In this document: in pieces, positions 51,668 to 60,673 of the stretch
Layout of the letters: every line of letters begins with the position of its first letter
Position numbering within the stretch: position 1 is the first letter of the stretch
NCBI RefSeq assembly: GCF_007751715.1
Contig: NZ_CP036292.1
Coordinates: forward strand, 7,075,339-7,139,338
DNA: 64,000 nucleotides
Direction: 5' to 3'
From: Rosistilla oblonga
Lineage (GTDB): Bacteria; Planctomycetota; Planctomycetia; Pirellulales; Pirellulaceae
Notes under the pieces: model-generated
Seen by the model: only the letters and a program-made list of their open reading frames with translations
What the model was told of the DNA's origin: nothing
Database searches by the model: none
Position numbers and translations under genes: made by a program

Positions 51668-53047
51668 ATGGCAATCATGGAAGATTCCCTCCCCGCAATC
51701 AAGTCGTTTCTGCCGAACACGCAGGTTTCTGCTCACTTTCGAAGCATGCTGCTGCGATTCTTGATCGCTATTCTTACGCGGCACGGTCGAAACTCGTGCA
51801 TGTCTGCTGCCTCCGCCATCGAGGGAAAACCGCGACATCGGGCACAACCCCGACGCTTCCTTAAACGGTACCGGCAGGCGATCGCCGATTTGCTCACGGC
51901 GATCACACTGAAGATGCTCCGTGATCAGGATTGGAACGGCCGCTATCTCCTACTGCTCGATTCAACACTCGTCGCCACTGCCGGCCAGACCGTCGAAAAC
52001 ACCTTCAGCACCGGTAACTCCAAGCGACGACCGGCCAAGAATCGCCGCTACACAAAGTACAAGTATCAACGAAAGAGTTGCCACTGTTTCGTGTTCGCAT
52101 TGCTGCTGACGCCCGATGGACTGCGAGTACCGATGTGGCTGCCGTACTACACCAAGCCTTATGCGAAGGCCCACAAGATCAAACATCGGACGCAGGCGCA
52201 GCTTGCGGCGCAGTTGATTTGCGACGCGCAAGTACCCGCCGGCACCGAACTGATTGTGCTCGGAGACACCGCATTTGACGCCAAATGCGTGCGTGCGGCT
52301 TGCCGGGAGCGAGGCTATTTTTGGATCGTTCCGGTCAACACCAATCGCGTCTTCTCTGCAAAGAAGCACGGCAAGCGGCCTCGTGTGAGTTTGCGAATCG
52401 AACAACTTCCTGCATCACGTTTCCAAACCATTCGTCTTTCGATCGGTGCGGGGCCTTACGCTGCTCAGCGACGAGCCTCCTGCCATCGAACGGCACGCCG
52501 CCGCGACGGGACGAAGTCAACTCGGACGTATCACGTCCACAGCGAGAGAAGCGAGGTCCACAATGTGGGCATGGTCATGCTCGTCTTTTCCTCGAGTAAG
52601 CCGATTGGCAAAAAGATTCAACGTGAAGGGACGAAGTTGTTGATGACCAATGCAAAGCACTTGTCGGCTCGGCAGGTTTGTGAGCTGTACAGTCTACGTT
52701 GGCAGATCGAGTTGTTCTTCAAAGAACTCAAGAGCACGCTGGGAATGAACCAGTACAGCTTCAAAGATTTCGAGGCGGTCGAGAGCTGGATGGGGATTGT
52801 CTTGATCACGTTCTGCTATCTGGAATGGACTCGTCGCCGCAAGCTGGCCGATCGCCGAATCGATGATCGGCAGCGCAAATGCTGGAAGCACGCTCGCAGC
52901 TACACCGTCCGCGAGGCGTTGTTGGTAGGCATTCGCTATCGCGAGCACCAGTGGCATCTGCGACGGCTAAAAACCAACCACGGCCTCCGCACACTGAGGA
53001 AACGCTACACTGAGCTTTTATCCCAGGAATACCGGTGCATCGCCTGA
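51668..53047 (+). CDS. IS4-family DDE transposase
   Basis: 459 residues, apparently intact. The RNase-H-like catalytic core shows D in LLLLDSTLVATAGQ, D in VLGDTAFDAKCVRA and the IS4 signature YSLRWQIELFFKELKSTLGM (Y-2-R-3-E-6-K). ATG at 51668 with AGGAG seven bases upstream. A basic region between the second D and the E (RRASCHRTARRRDGTKST) suits DNA binding. Codon usage is similar to the neighbours, with more arginine and lysine. No frameshift is visible, so the element may be active. Confidence 0.92.
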   Translation: MAIMEDSLPAIKSFLPNTQVSAHFRSMLLRFLIAILTRHGRNSCMSAASAIEGKPRHRAQPRRFLKRYRQAIADLLTAITLKMLRDQDWNGRYLLLLDSTLVATAGQTVENTFSTGNSKRRPAKNRRYTKYKYQRKSCHCFVFALLLTPDGLRVPMWLPYYTKPYAKAHKIKHRTQAQLAAQLICDAQVPAGTELIVLGDTAFDAKCVRAACRERGYFWIVPVNTNRVFSAKKHGKRPRVSLRIEQLPASRFQTIRLSIGAGPYAAQRRASCHRTARRRDGTKSTRTYHVHSERSEVHNVGMVMLVFSSSKPIGKKIQREGTKLLMTNAKHLSARQVCELYSLRWQIELFFKELKSTLGMNQYSFKDFEAVESWMGIVLITFCYLEWTRRRKLADRRIDDRQRKCWKHARSYTVREALLVGIRYREHQWHLRRLKTNHGLRTLRKRYTELLSQEYRCIA

Positions 53048-53062
53048 TTAAAGCATCCACCG

Positions 53063-53096
53063 GCGCAACATCAAAACTTGCGCTTCGTGCTAGTAT
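53063..53096 (-). repeat. Right inverted repeat of the insertion sequence
   Basis: 34 bases, reading GCGCAACATCAAAACTTGCG then CTTCGTGCTAGTAT; pairs with 51538-51571. It begins 15 bases after the transposase stop. Confidence 0.85.
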
Positions 53097-53770
53097 TGCT
53101 AACGCTGCATCCCTGGTGCTGGATCGGGAGCATGGGCTACAACCAAACCGACGCCCAAACGTTTCACGCGTTTCGAGATTTTTGGTTGGTCGCCTTTCGC
53201 TCCGCGAAAGTGCGTACGCGAACAAATTGCTAGCACGAAGCGCAAGCGAGTGATTCTCGAGTGATAAAAGTATGCGCATTCACTCGCTTGCGCTTCGTGC
53301 TAGTATTGCTGGCGCTGCATCCCTGGTGCTGGATTGGGAGCATGGGCTACAACCAAACCGACGCCCAAACGTTTCACACGTTTCGAGATTTTTGGTTGGT
53401 CGCCTTTCGCTCCGCGAAAGAGCGTACGCGAACCATTTACGAGCACGAAGCGCAATACTAGCACGAAGCGCAAGCGAGTGATTCTCGAGTGATAAAAGTG
53501 TGCATTCACTCGCTTGCGCTTCGTGCTAGTATTGGTGGCGTTGCATCCCGAGGTGCCGGATTGGGAGCATGGGCTACAACCAAACCGACGACCAAGCGTG
53601 TCACGCGTTTCGAGATTTTTGGTTGGTCGCCTTTCGCTCCGCGAAAGTGCGTCCGCGAACAATTTACTAGCACGAAGCGCAAGCGAGTGATTCTCGAGTG
53701 ATAAAACGGTGCGCGTTCACTCGCTTGCGCTTCGTGTTAGTATTGCTGGCGCTGCATTCCGGGGGGATGG
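53077..53770. repeat. Tandem array of ~210-bp units separated by long palindromes
   Basis: Units begin CTTGCGCTTCGTGCTAGTAT at 53077, 53287, 53513 and 53724 (last partial): spacing 210, 226 and 211. Each full unit contains TGCATCCC, GGGAGCATGGGCTACAACCA, a TTTCACGCGTTTCGAGATTT box and TTGGTCGCCTTTCGCTCCGC (53186, 53396, 53633). Unit junctions are palindromes: 53230-53253/53280-53303 (24 bp), 53454-53481/53506-53533 (28 bp, perfect) and 53665-53690/53717-53742 (26 bp, one mismatch), each with a TTCTCGAGTGATAAAA loop. Frames inside are not coding. The region 53771-53830 before bioF is plain spacer. Confidence 0.92.
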
Positions 53771-53830
53771 GCTCAATACGGCGATCAACTGTTTCATTAT
53801 TTCAAGCTCAACGGCAGGTAGTTCCGCAGA

Positions 53831-54985
53831 ATGGACGCACGTTTCGACTGGATCGCTAAACGACTGAAGCAATTCGATGGCGAAGGGGCGACGCGGCGAC
53901 TGGCGCCTCGGCAATCGCAGCCCAGCCGGATGGTGATCCAATCCGAGGGCATCAACATGGTGAACTTCGGTTCCAACGATTACTTGGGATTGGCGGCGGA
54001 GCAATCGACCCAGCGGCCTGAACATGGATCGATGGGGAGTGGTTCGAGCGCACTGGTCACCGGATTTTCTCCCGTTGCGTTGCAGTTGCAACAACGACTG
54101 GCCCAGTGGGAAGCGACCGAGAGCTGCGTTTTGTTCCCGAGCGGATTCGCAGCTAACTTGGGGACGATCTCCGCTTTGGCCGAAGCGGGGGATCTGATCT
54201 TGAGCGACGCCGCGAACCACGCGAGCATCATCGACGGCTGTCGCTTGTCGAAGGCGCAGCGATTCGTCTACCCGCACAACGACACGTCGGCCGTCGCCGC
54301 GCTGTTGGAAACGCATCGGCGGCGATTTGCGCGGGTCTTCATCGTCACCGACAGCGTCTTCAGCATGGATGGCGACTTTGCGCCGCTGGAGGCGTTGTGC
54401 GATCTGGCCGACCGATACGATTCGATTCTGATCGCCGATGAAGCGCATGGAACGGGAGTCTTTGGCGATTCTGGCAGCGGGTTGTGCGAGCACTTGGGAG
54501 TCAAACATCGGGTGCCGATTCGGATCGGCACGCTCAGCAAAGCGATCGGCGCGATGGGCGGTTTTGTTGTCGGGCCGCAAGTCGTCACCGACTATCTGGT
54601 GAACCGAGCCCGATCGATGATCTACAGCACGGCCCTGCCACCGGCGCTCGTTTCGGCGGCGCTTGCCAACGTGATCCAGATTCAAGAGGAACCGCAGCGG
54701 CGGGCGCAGCTGTTTGAACTCTCCCAGCGGCTGCGCGATCGCGTCGCCAGCAAGTGGCGGCTGCCGCCGATGTCGACTCCCGGGCAGATTGTTCCGTTTG
54801 TTGTTGGCAGCAACGAGGAAGCGGTTCACGCCTCGCAGCGGCTGGCCGATGCCGGTCTGTTTGTCCCCGCGATTCGGCCGCCCACGGTTCCCGCGGGGAC
54901 GGCGCGATTGCGGGTGAGTCTGTCGTCGAGTCACAGCGACGAAGAGATCGATCGCTTGGCGGAGGCGTTGTGCGGGCTGCGATGA
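53831..54985 (+). CDS. bioF: 8-amino-7-oxononanoate synthase-like (alpha-oxoamine synthase)
   Basis: 384-residue PLP enzyme that condenses pimeloyl-ACP/CoA with alanine in biotin synthesis. Motifs: NFGSNDYLGLA, GSGSSALVTGFSPV, LFPSGFAANLGTISAL, the cofactor-binding IADEAHGTGVFGDSGSG and the PLP lysine K237 in RIGTLSKAIGAMGGFVVG. Length and motifs fit BioF; the related 2-amino-3-ketobutyrate ligase (Kbl) cannot be fully excluded without other bio genes, none of which is nearby. The gene starts about 60 bases after the palindrome array, which must be upstream of or overlap its promoter. Confidence 0.87.
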   Translation: MDARFDWIAKRLKQFDGEGATRRLAPRQSQPSRMVIQSEGINMVNFGSNDYLGLAAEQSTQRPEHGSMGSGSSALVTGFSPVALQLQQRLAQWEATESCVLFPSGFAANLGTISALAEAGDLILSDAANHASIIDGCRLSKAQRFVYPHNDTSAVAALLETHRRRFARVFIVTDSVFSMDGDFAPLEALCDLADRYDSILIADEAHGTGVFGDSGSGLCEHLGVKHRVPIRIGTLSKAIGAMGGFVVGPQVVTDYLVNRARSMIYSTALPPALVSAALANVIQIQEEPQRRAQLFELSQRLRDRVASKWRLPPMSTPGQIVPFVVGSNEEAVHASQRLADAGLFVPAIRPPTVPAGTARLRVSLSSSHSDEEIDRLAEALCGLR

Positions 54986-55031
54986 TCGGCAGCGCGGCAT
55001 CACATCGATCGGCGCCCTGGGCGGGCGCGAT

Positions 55032-55445
55032 CTACTCGCGCGGACGCAACTGATAAAAGAGCGCCTTCTTTTGATCGGGCAACGCGTAATCGAAGCCGCA
55101 CGATTGCAGGAACCGTTCCGACGAACTGATCGCCATCACCTCCATCACTCCCAATTCCCGGGCTCGCATCGCACAACGGCGGACCAATTCGTGGCCGATC
55201 CCTTGGTTGCGGAACCTTTCGGAAACGGCCAGGCACTGAATTTCGGCCAGCTTGCGGCTGTAGATCTCGACCGCGGCAAATCCGATGCAGACGTCGGCTT
55301 CGAAGGCGACGAAGCCGTGTTTGCTGAGCACTTGGACCTCTTCCTCGCTGCGGCGCAACAACAGCCGATCGGCGAAGAAGGGTTCCAGGAATTCCCAGAT
55401 CACCGCAGCGTCGTCCGCTGTCGCTTCACGAATTGTTGTGCTCAT
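55032..55445 (-). CDS. GNAT N-acetyltransferase, ArgA-like
   Basis: 137 residues of the GNAT fold. Acetyl-CoA site RFRNQGIGHELVRRCAMRA (the Q/R-x-x-G-x-G loop) and the C-terminal SSERFLQSCGFDYALPDQKK ALFYQLRPRE block resemble the acetyltransferase half of N-acetylglutamate synthase and the short stand-alone ArgA forms. It lies 94 nt downstream of an M20 deacylase gene on the same strand, so the two could act in the acetyl phase of arginine synthesis. Substrate is inferred. Confidence 0.75.
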   Translation of the reverse strand: MSTTIREATADDAAVIWEFLEPFFADRLLLRRSEEEVQVLSKHGFVAFEADVCIGFAAVEIYSRKLAEIQCLAVSERFRNQGIGHELVRRCAMRARELGVMEVMAISSSERFLQSCGFDYALPDQKKALFYQLRPRE

Positions 55446-55539
55446 TAATGTCTTTCATTTTACCGCGTTAGAGGGAGATGGGATCCGTAACGCAAGATCA
55501 TCGGCAGCGCGTCGGGCGGCCTTGGGGAACTTCAAAAAA

Positions 55540-56694
55540 TTACGCTTGCCGCGAGCTCGTCGCACAGCACCAACGTTGAATGACTTGTCGATAGACTTCC
55601 ACGCCACGATCCAGTTGCTGCAGATCGATCCATTCGTCGACGGTGTGGGCTTGGGCGATATCGCCGGGGCCACAGACGACCATCTGCTTGAACGCGTTGA
55701 AAATTCCCGCATCGGTTCCGTAGCAAACGGTTTTCGATTTTTCCGATCCGGTTAGTTCAACCATCTCGCGAACAAACGGAGCATCGGGATCGATCCACAT
55801 CGGACCGCAACCGTTGATCCGTTGGAAGGCGATCCCCAGTTCGTCGGCTTTGGCTTGCACTTGAGCGACCAATTCGCTGCCGTCGATGCCGGGCATCGTT
55901 CGCAGACTGCCCCATGCCTGGCACTTCGCAGGAGTCACGTTGATCGCGGTCCCGCCGCCGGTGATGCCGATGTTCCAGGAGAGGTCGGGCGGATCGAAGC
56001 GGCTGTCTTGCAGAGTGGGATCGCTTTGCGTTTGTTCGTAGATCGACTTCAACAGTTGCAGCATCGAGATCATCGGCAGCGTGGCGTTGACGCCGTCGCG
56101 CGAGCTGCTGTGCCCCGCCTTGCCGCGGCTGGTCAGTCGAAAGCCGTCGATCCCTTTGTGGGCGTGGACGATGTCCAGCGAAGTCGGTTCGCCGATCACG
56201 GCGACCGGTTGTTGTTCGACCATCTGGCGATACAGCTGCGACTGGTCAGCGACGTTCCGCGCGCCGCCAAAACCTGTCTCCTCGTCGGCGGTGACGACGA
56301 TCCACAGCGGCGCTTGCTGTTGTGTTGCTGTGACGCTTTCGGCGGCGATCAACATCGCGGCCAGCGAGCCTTTCATGTCGCAACTGCCGCGGCCGTACAG
56401 CCGCCCCCCCTCGATGATCGGATCAAATGGATCGTTGCTGCCGGGGCCCTGCCAGTCGTCGACTGGGACGACATCGTTGTGCGCGAAGTAGGCCAGCCCG
56501 CCAACTCCCTCGCCACGGCGTGCGACCAGACTGACCTTCGTGACGCCCGCGGGGTCGATGTAAGAGACGCGTTCGGTGGTGAAGTCCAACCGATCCAATC
56601 GCTGCTGGATAAACGCAGCGACATCTTCGTTGCAGCGGTGGCTGACCGATGGAAAGCGAATCAGATCGGACGTTAAGTCGACGACGGGCGACAT
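55540..56694 (-). CDS. M20-family deacylase (acetylornithine deacetylase / succinyl-diaminopimelate desuccinylase type)
   Basis: 384 residues. Zinc-ligand motifs: YFAHNDVVPVDDW (H, D), GRGSCDMKGSLAAML (bridging D), ADEETGFGGARN (catalytic EE), AVIGEPTSLDIVHAHKG and the terminal DIAQAHTVDEWI (H). Central dimerisation domain KAGHSSSRDGVNATLPMISM. ATG at 56692-56694. Length and motifs fit ArgE or DapE; the GNAT neighbour favours N-acetylornithine deacetylase. No leader, so cytoplasmic. Confidence 0.85.
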   Translation of the reverse strand: MSPVVDLTSDLIRFPSVSHRCNEDVAAFIQQRLDRLDFTTERVSYIDPAGVTKVSLVARRGEGVGGLAYFAHNDVVPVDDWQGPGSNDPFDPIIEGGRLYGRGSCDMKGSLAAMLIAAESVTATQQQAPLWIVVTADEETGFGGARNVADQSQLYRQMVEQQPVAVIGEPTSLDIVHAHKGIDGFRLTSRGKAGHSSSRDGVNATLPMISMLQLLKSIYEQTQSDPTLQDSRFDPPDLSWNIGITGGGTAINVTPAKCQAWGSLRTMPGIDGSELVAQVQAKADELGIAFQRINGCGPMWIDPDAPFVREMVELTGSEKSKTVCYGTDAGIFNAFKQMVVCGPGDIAQAHTVDEWIDLQQLDRGVEVYRQVIQRWCCATSSRQA

Positions 56695-56811
56695 CAAACA
56701 AACCTTTGGGGGTGGCGACGGAATGGAACAAGAGAACCTTGGGAGGTCAAAAGGTTCGCCCGCGCGTGAGGATATCGATCGGTGAGGGCGTTGTCGACGG
56801 GCGGACTCGCG

Positions 56812-58395
56812 TTAGGGGAAGATCGCTTTGACTTCCGCTTCCAATCCTGTCACGTCGGCGTCGGCCGATTGCCCGGCAACGCGTTGCCAATCTTTAAACG
56901 CCGCCTCGCGATCGGCTGGCCTCGAATCCTTCTGAACGCACAACCACGCCGCTCGGAAAGCCGTCAGCAGCGCTTCGTCTTTGGGGAGCGAGAGTGGCGC
57001 CAAGGCGCTGGCGACGACTGCGGGAAGCGTCGCTCGCGGGTAGGTCTTGTTCCGCCCGGGAAGCCGCAGCGTCAGTTCGGTCGGGGTGACTTCGACCACG
57101 GCAACTTTCAAACCCTCGCGGATCTCCAGCGTATCGAGCGGTTGAGCCAGCGTGCGATCGATCGCAGCTTGATACTCTCCGGCGTAGTGGACCAATCGTC
57201 GGCGAGCCGCTGCGGATTGCTTTTGGTCGGCGGTCTGAGCCAGGTCGTACGCCTTTTCAGCCAGCGGCATCATTTGATCCCAGTCGCCGGCAGCGATTGC
57301 ATCGCGGGCCTGTTTGGTCGCCGCCGTCGCAGCTTGAACCATCGCCGCCGAAGGGGCTTCCGGTTCGGAAGGTGTGGCCGGCTTGGGATCTTCCGCCATC
57401 GGGATCTCTTCGACAGTCGTCATCTCCATCGATGGGCCTGAATTCATCGGCTGATTCATATCCATCGACGGCGACATGTTATCCATGTTGTTTTGGTTGG
57501 CCATCATGCCCTCCATTCCTCCGTCGGGTACGGGACCATCGTTGGTCAGCAGCACGCCCATCTGGATTCCCGAATCCTCGACCGTCGACTGCGTGGGAGA
57601 GCCCTCGGGCAACAGATCACCCATCACGTTGTCGCGTGGTCGCTGGGGGGCGGCCGCCGGAGCAGCAGCGGGCGCGGCGGGACGTGTCTGAGCGATCTGC
57701 GCGGCATGGTCCTTTTCGCGGTCCATCAACAGCTTGACGCAGTAGCCCATCGCGCCGAACAGGCCGAGCACAAATAGCGTCATGAAGATCCCGGCGATCG
57801 GCAATCCTCGCTTGCGACGGACTCGTGTTTTGGGAGTGTCGACGATCGCATCGCTGATGACAGCCGTCGCCGCCGTCTGCCCAAACGGATTCTCCTCTTC
57901 GATCGGCTCCAGATCGTCGTCGGCCATCTCCAGCGTCTCTTCGATTTCCTGATCGATCTGTTCGGGATCTGAGGAGAGCGCTTCGAACGCCGCCGCCATA
58001 TCGAAGCTGGCAAACGGGTCTCCCTCCGGCAGCCAGCCTGCTAGCGGGTCGGTTGCCCCCGCCGCCGCACCGGTTGCCGCGCCGACGGTCGCGACGGCAG
58101 GCTGCGTTTCGCCGACAGCCATCGAATCGAAAGTGCTCCGCAAGCGGCTGTCGTATTTGCCCTTCTGCTCCGGATCGCCAAGGATCTGCTGAGCCTTGTT
58201 GACGCTCTTGGCCGCCTGAGCCCATGCGGTTGGATCGGCACTCTCCTTGGCAGCTTTTAAGCTAGCAATCCGCGTTCGGATCGCAGCTCGAATCGTTGCG
58301 TCGTCCGATTCCAGCACCTCCAGCCCAAAGATCTGGTAGGCGTTGGGTCGCTCGATTCGCGGGTCCAGCCCCAGTAATTGGTGCATTTCGGACAT
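56812..58395 (-). CDS. Membrane protein with degenerate J-like N-terminus
   Basis: 527 residues from the ATG at 58393-58395 (MSEMHQLLGLDPR). Residues 18-82 look like a J-domain helix set without the HPD tripeptide (YQIFGLEVLESDDATIRAAI then AQQILGDPEQKGKYDSRL). An acidic low-complexity stretch (150-172) precedes a single membrane helix at about 198-222 (LPIAGIFMTLFVLGLFGAMG). Outside the membrane there is a Met/Asn-rich segment (MANQNNMDNMSPSMDMNQPM) and an Ala-rich alpha-helical domain to the end. Proteins with this layout are common hypotheticals in planctomycetes. Function unknown. Stand-alone transcription is likely. Confidence 0.75.
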   Translation of the reverse strand: MSEMHQLLGLDPRIERPNAYQIFGLEVLESDDATIRAAIRTRIASLKAAKESADPTAWAQAAKSVNKAQQILGDPEQKGKYDSRLRSTFDSMAVGETQPAVATVGAATGAAAGATDPLAGWLPEGDPFASFDMAAAFEALSSDPEQIDQEIEETLEMADDDLEPIEEENPFGQTAATAVISDAIVDTPKTRVRRKRGLPIAGIFMTLFVLGLFGAMGYCVKLLMDREKDHAAQIAQTRPAAPAAAPAAAPQRPRDNVMGDLLPEGSPTQSTVEDSGIQMGVLLTNDGPVPDGGMEGMMANQNNMDNMSPSMDMNQPMNSGPSMEMTTVEEIPMAEDPKPATPSEPEAPSAAMVQAATAATKQARDAIAAGDWDQMMPLAEKAYDLAQTADQKQSAAARRRLVHYAGEYQAAIDRTLAQPLDTLEIREGLKVAVVEVTPTELTLRLPGRNKTYPRATLPAVVASALAPLSLPKDEALLTAFRAAWLCVQKDSRPADREAAFKDWQRVAGQSADADVTGLEAEVKAIFP

Positions 58396-58795
58396 GGGAG
58401 GCCTTCTTTTGTTGTCTTTAAAATGTGTCTCGCAGTCGCATCGTTCCGACGCGCCAGATCGGATCGAGTTCCATCGCGCGGCGGCTGTCGCTGCGTTCGA
58501 GCTGCTGACGGAATCCACAACATGGTCGGCGAACAGCCAGCATCTGAACCATCAATAATAGCCTGAAGAGCTGTTTTTCGCGAAGCGACATTCGAAAAAC
58601 TGCAGCTTCCAGCCCGATTGGCCGCTCGTTATATCCCCACTAAACCCGCTCAGGCGTTTTCCGGGTTGACATCGCCCGGCGGTTTCGGCGAATAGGTTGG
58701 CTGGGTATAGCCCGCGGGCGATCGGTGCGCAATCTCTGTCGACCGATCGCGTGCCGGCCTGATCGATTCAAAGAATATCGCGCGAGACGTCCGTC
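58396..58795. other. 400-bp spacer between divergent genes
   Basis: No gene supported. Includes promoters of the J-like protein (minus) and the M48 peptidase (plus). No repeat family member recognised. Confidence 0.45.
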
Positions 58796-59623
58796 ATGAA
58801 AGAAATCAATCGTCGCCAGTGCCTCGGCGGTCTGCTGGTCACAGGAGCCGCAGCAGGAGTCGCCTCATGTGGATGCCGCAGCGCCCCATACACCGGCCGC
58901 AAACAGTTGCTGATCTATCCCGAAGGGAAGGAGATGTCGCTGGGATCGGAAGCTTACGGGGAGGTGACGAAAGAGACTCCGCTGAGCGAAAACCCGCAAT
59001 ACACAGCGATGGTCCAACGCGTTGGCGAGCGGATCGCGGCGGTCGCCGGCCGCAGCGATTTCGAGTGGGAATTCAAAACGCTGCAGAGCGAAGAGCAAAA
59101 CGCGTTCTGCCTGCCCGGTGGCAAGGTCGCCGTTTACGAGGGGATTCTGCCGGTCTGCCAGAACGAAGCGGGGTTGGCTGTCGTGATGGGGCACGAGATC
59201 GCTCACGCGTTGGCTCGCCACGGCGGGGAACGGATGAGCCAAAACGCGGCGGTGCAAGGCGTCCAGACGGCAGCCAGCTACATCCTGCAGAATCAGGAAG
59301 AGACGAAGAAGGAGATGATCTTCAAAGCCTACGGGATGGCGACCGAATATGGCGTGCTGTTGCCCTTCAGCCGCAAACACGAATCGGAAGCCGATGAGAT
59401 CGGGATCACGCTGATGGCCAATGCCGGTTACGATCCTGCGGAGGCTCCCAAATTCTGGACTCGCTTTGGCGCAGCCGGTACGGGGGAGAAGCAGCCAGAG
59501 TTCCTGTCGACCCACCCGTCGGATGAACGCCGGTCCCAAGATCTCGAAGCGTTGTTGCCCGGTGCGCGGGAACTATATGAACAGGCTGCCGAGAAGGTTG
59601 GGTTGGGCGAAGCGATCTCCTGA
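58796..59623 (+). CDS. M48-family metallopeptidase lipoprotein
   Basis: 275 residues. The leader INRRQCLGGLLVTGAAAGVA has twin arginines and ends in a lipobox-like VASC with C25. Zinc site HEIAH (H133, H137) in VVMGHEIAHALARHGGERMS and the third ligand in KHESEADEIGITLMANAGYD are intact, as in BepA/LoiP-type periplasmic proteases that help outer membrane assembly. FLSTHPSDERR near the C-terminus is the family's conserved last motif. No TPR domain follows, so it is the short type. Confidence 0.92.
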   Translation: MKEINRRQCLGGLLVTGAAAGVASCGCRSAPYTGRKQLLIYPEGKEMSLGSEAYGEVTKETPLSENPQYTAMVQRVGERIAAVAGRSDFEWEFKTLQSEEQNAFCLPGGKVAVYEGILPVCQNEAGLAVVMGHEIAHALARHGGERMSQNAAVQGVQTAASYILQNQEETKKEMIFKAYGMATEYGVLLPFSRKHESEADEIGITLMANAGYDPAEAPKFWTRFGAAGTGEKQPEFLSTHPSDERRSQDLEALLPGARELYEQAAEKVGLGEAIS

Positions 59624-59757
59624 TCGTTATTGCTTCATGTGCTCGCTCGAAAACGCAGCGTCAGTTGCGTTGCCCAGCTCTTTCAGCTTCTGCCTCGGTG
59701 TGTGCTGAAGCCAAGAACAGCAGCGTCGATTCAATGCGGCCGATCTTCGATCCAAGG

Positions 59758-59780
59758 CCGCCGGCCGTGCTGGCCGGCGG
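59758..59780. terminator. GC-rich hairpin after the M48 gene
   Basis: Perfect 9-bp stem CCGCCGGCC (59758-59766) / GGCCGGCGG (59772-59780) with a 5-base loop, between two convergent genes. There is no T-run, so it is a terminator candidate only. Confidence 0.4.
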
Positions 59781-59830
59781 GGAAGAGAAGCGGCTGCCGT
59801 CCGCAGCGTGAGCTGCAGCGAGAGAAATCG

Positions 59831-60673
59831 CTAGGCAGATTTTGCAAGTACGGCATACATGTTATCGCTTAAAGGAAACTTATCCAAAACGTTCTGTCGC
59901 GCAACGGCAAACTGCGACTCATGCGCCAGCCTCTGGAGCGTTTTCGGTGTGAAATAGTTGACGTGATCTGGGTATCGAAACCCACACCACTTCCGTCCCC
60001 GAATCAGGCGATTCCAACAATCGAAATTTGGGACTTTGAGGACCACGGCTCCGTTCGGCGCGAGAACGATGTGAAGTCGCTGAAGAAGTTGCAGCGGTTG
60101 GCATTCGTGCTCAAGAAATGAAGACATCAGTGCTAGGTCGATGCTATCGGGTTCCAGATCTGAGATTCCATCGATAGCGTTTGCACAAATCACCTTTCCA
60201 CCTATCGGCGCAATCTTCTCTTCCGATAGCAGAGCGAGCTCCTTCGATACTTCAATGCCAATAGGCAGGACGTCGCGGCCAAGTTGCGCAAAACGACAGT
60301 GGACTTCCAACATAAGATCGCCCCATCCGCAGCCGATATCCAGGACTTTCAGGGGCTTCGAATGGTCCTGAGTTTGCATGACGTCGAAGGCAACGGACGC
60401 GATTTTGTTGCGTTTCGGTGCGATAAATGATTTCACGTTTTTGGCGAATGACGAAACACGTGTCATCACAGGCTCAGCCGTTTCGCGGCGTTGCCGTTCC
60501 GCAAAGTGCGTTTTTTCCCAAGCAAATTCTGATTCAAGCTGGGAGTATTCGGGCGGATTTGCCAGAAACACAAAGCCTGTTTCCTGACAACGGACGATTT
60601 CCCACGAGTCCTGGCAAAAGTCCGTTTTGTCGACGTCGGTATCTCGTTTGAGAATTGGGCAGGTATGGCGCAA
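59831..60673 (-). CDS. Class I SAM-dependent methyltransferase
   Basis: 280 residues. The start is a TTG at 60671-60673 with GGAGG eleven bases upstream; no in-frame ATG precedes. The nucleotide-binding motif LKVLDIGCGWGDLMLEV (about 110-125), GIEVSKELALLSEEKIAPIG with the acidic SAM-ribose contact, DSIDLALMSSFLEHECQPLQ and APNGAVVLKVPNFDCWNRLI are the Methyltransf_23-type order. N-terminal MRHTCPILKRDTDVDKTDFC has two cysteines. Such enzymes often methylate sugars or lipid precursors; substrate unknown. Confidence 0.85.
   Translation of the reverse strand: MRHTCPILKRDTDVDKTDFCQDSWEIVRCQETGFVFLANPPEYSQLESEFAWEKTHFAERQRRETAEPVMTRVSSFAKNVKSFIAPKRNKIASVAFDVMQTQDHSKPLKVLDIGCGWGDLMLEVHCRFAQLGRDVLPIGIEVSKELALLSEEKIAPIGGKVICANAIDGISDLEPDSIDLALMSSFLEHECQPLQLLQRLHIVLAPNGAVVLKVPNFDCWNRLIRGRKWCGFRYPDHVNYFTPKTLQRLAHESQFAVARQNVLDKFPLSDNMYAVLAKSA

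Larger units (their letters stand above)
51538..53096 (+). mobile_element. IS4-type insertion sequence with 34-bp inverted flanks
   Basis: The segment is bounded by near-perfect inverted repeats, 51538-51571 and 53063-53096 (33 of 34 positions match). The inner part, starting AAGTTTTGATGTTGCGC, is probably the IS terminal repeat; the outer part (ATACTAGCACGAAGCGC) is the arm of the palindrome family seen next to it. If so, the target duplication would be GCGC and the element about 1.5 kb, a normal IS4-family size. It holds a single intact transposase gene. Confidence 0.75.

Noticed and set aside
53077-53770. Possible CRISPR array
   Set aside because: Units are about 210 bp and include long palindromes; no 25-40 bp repeats with unique spacers of equal size and no cas genes.
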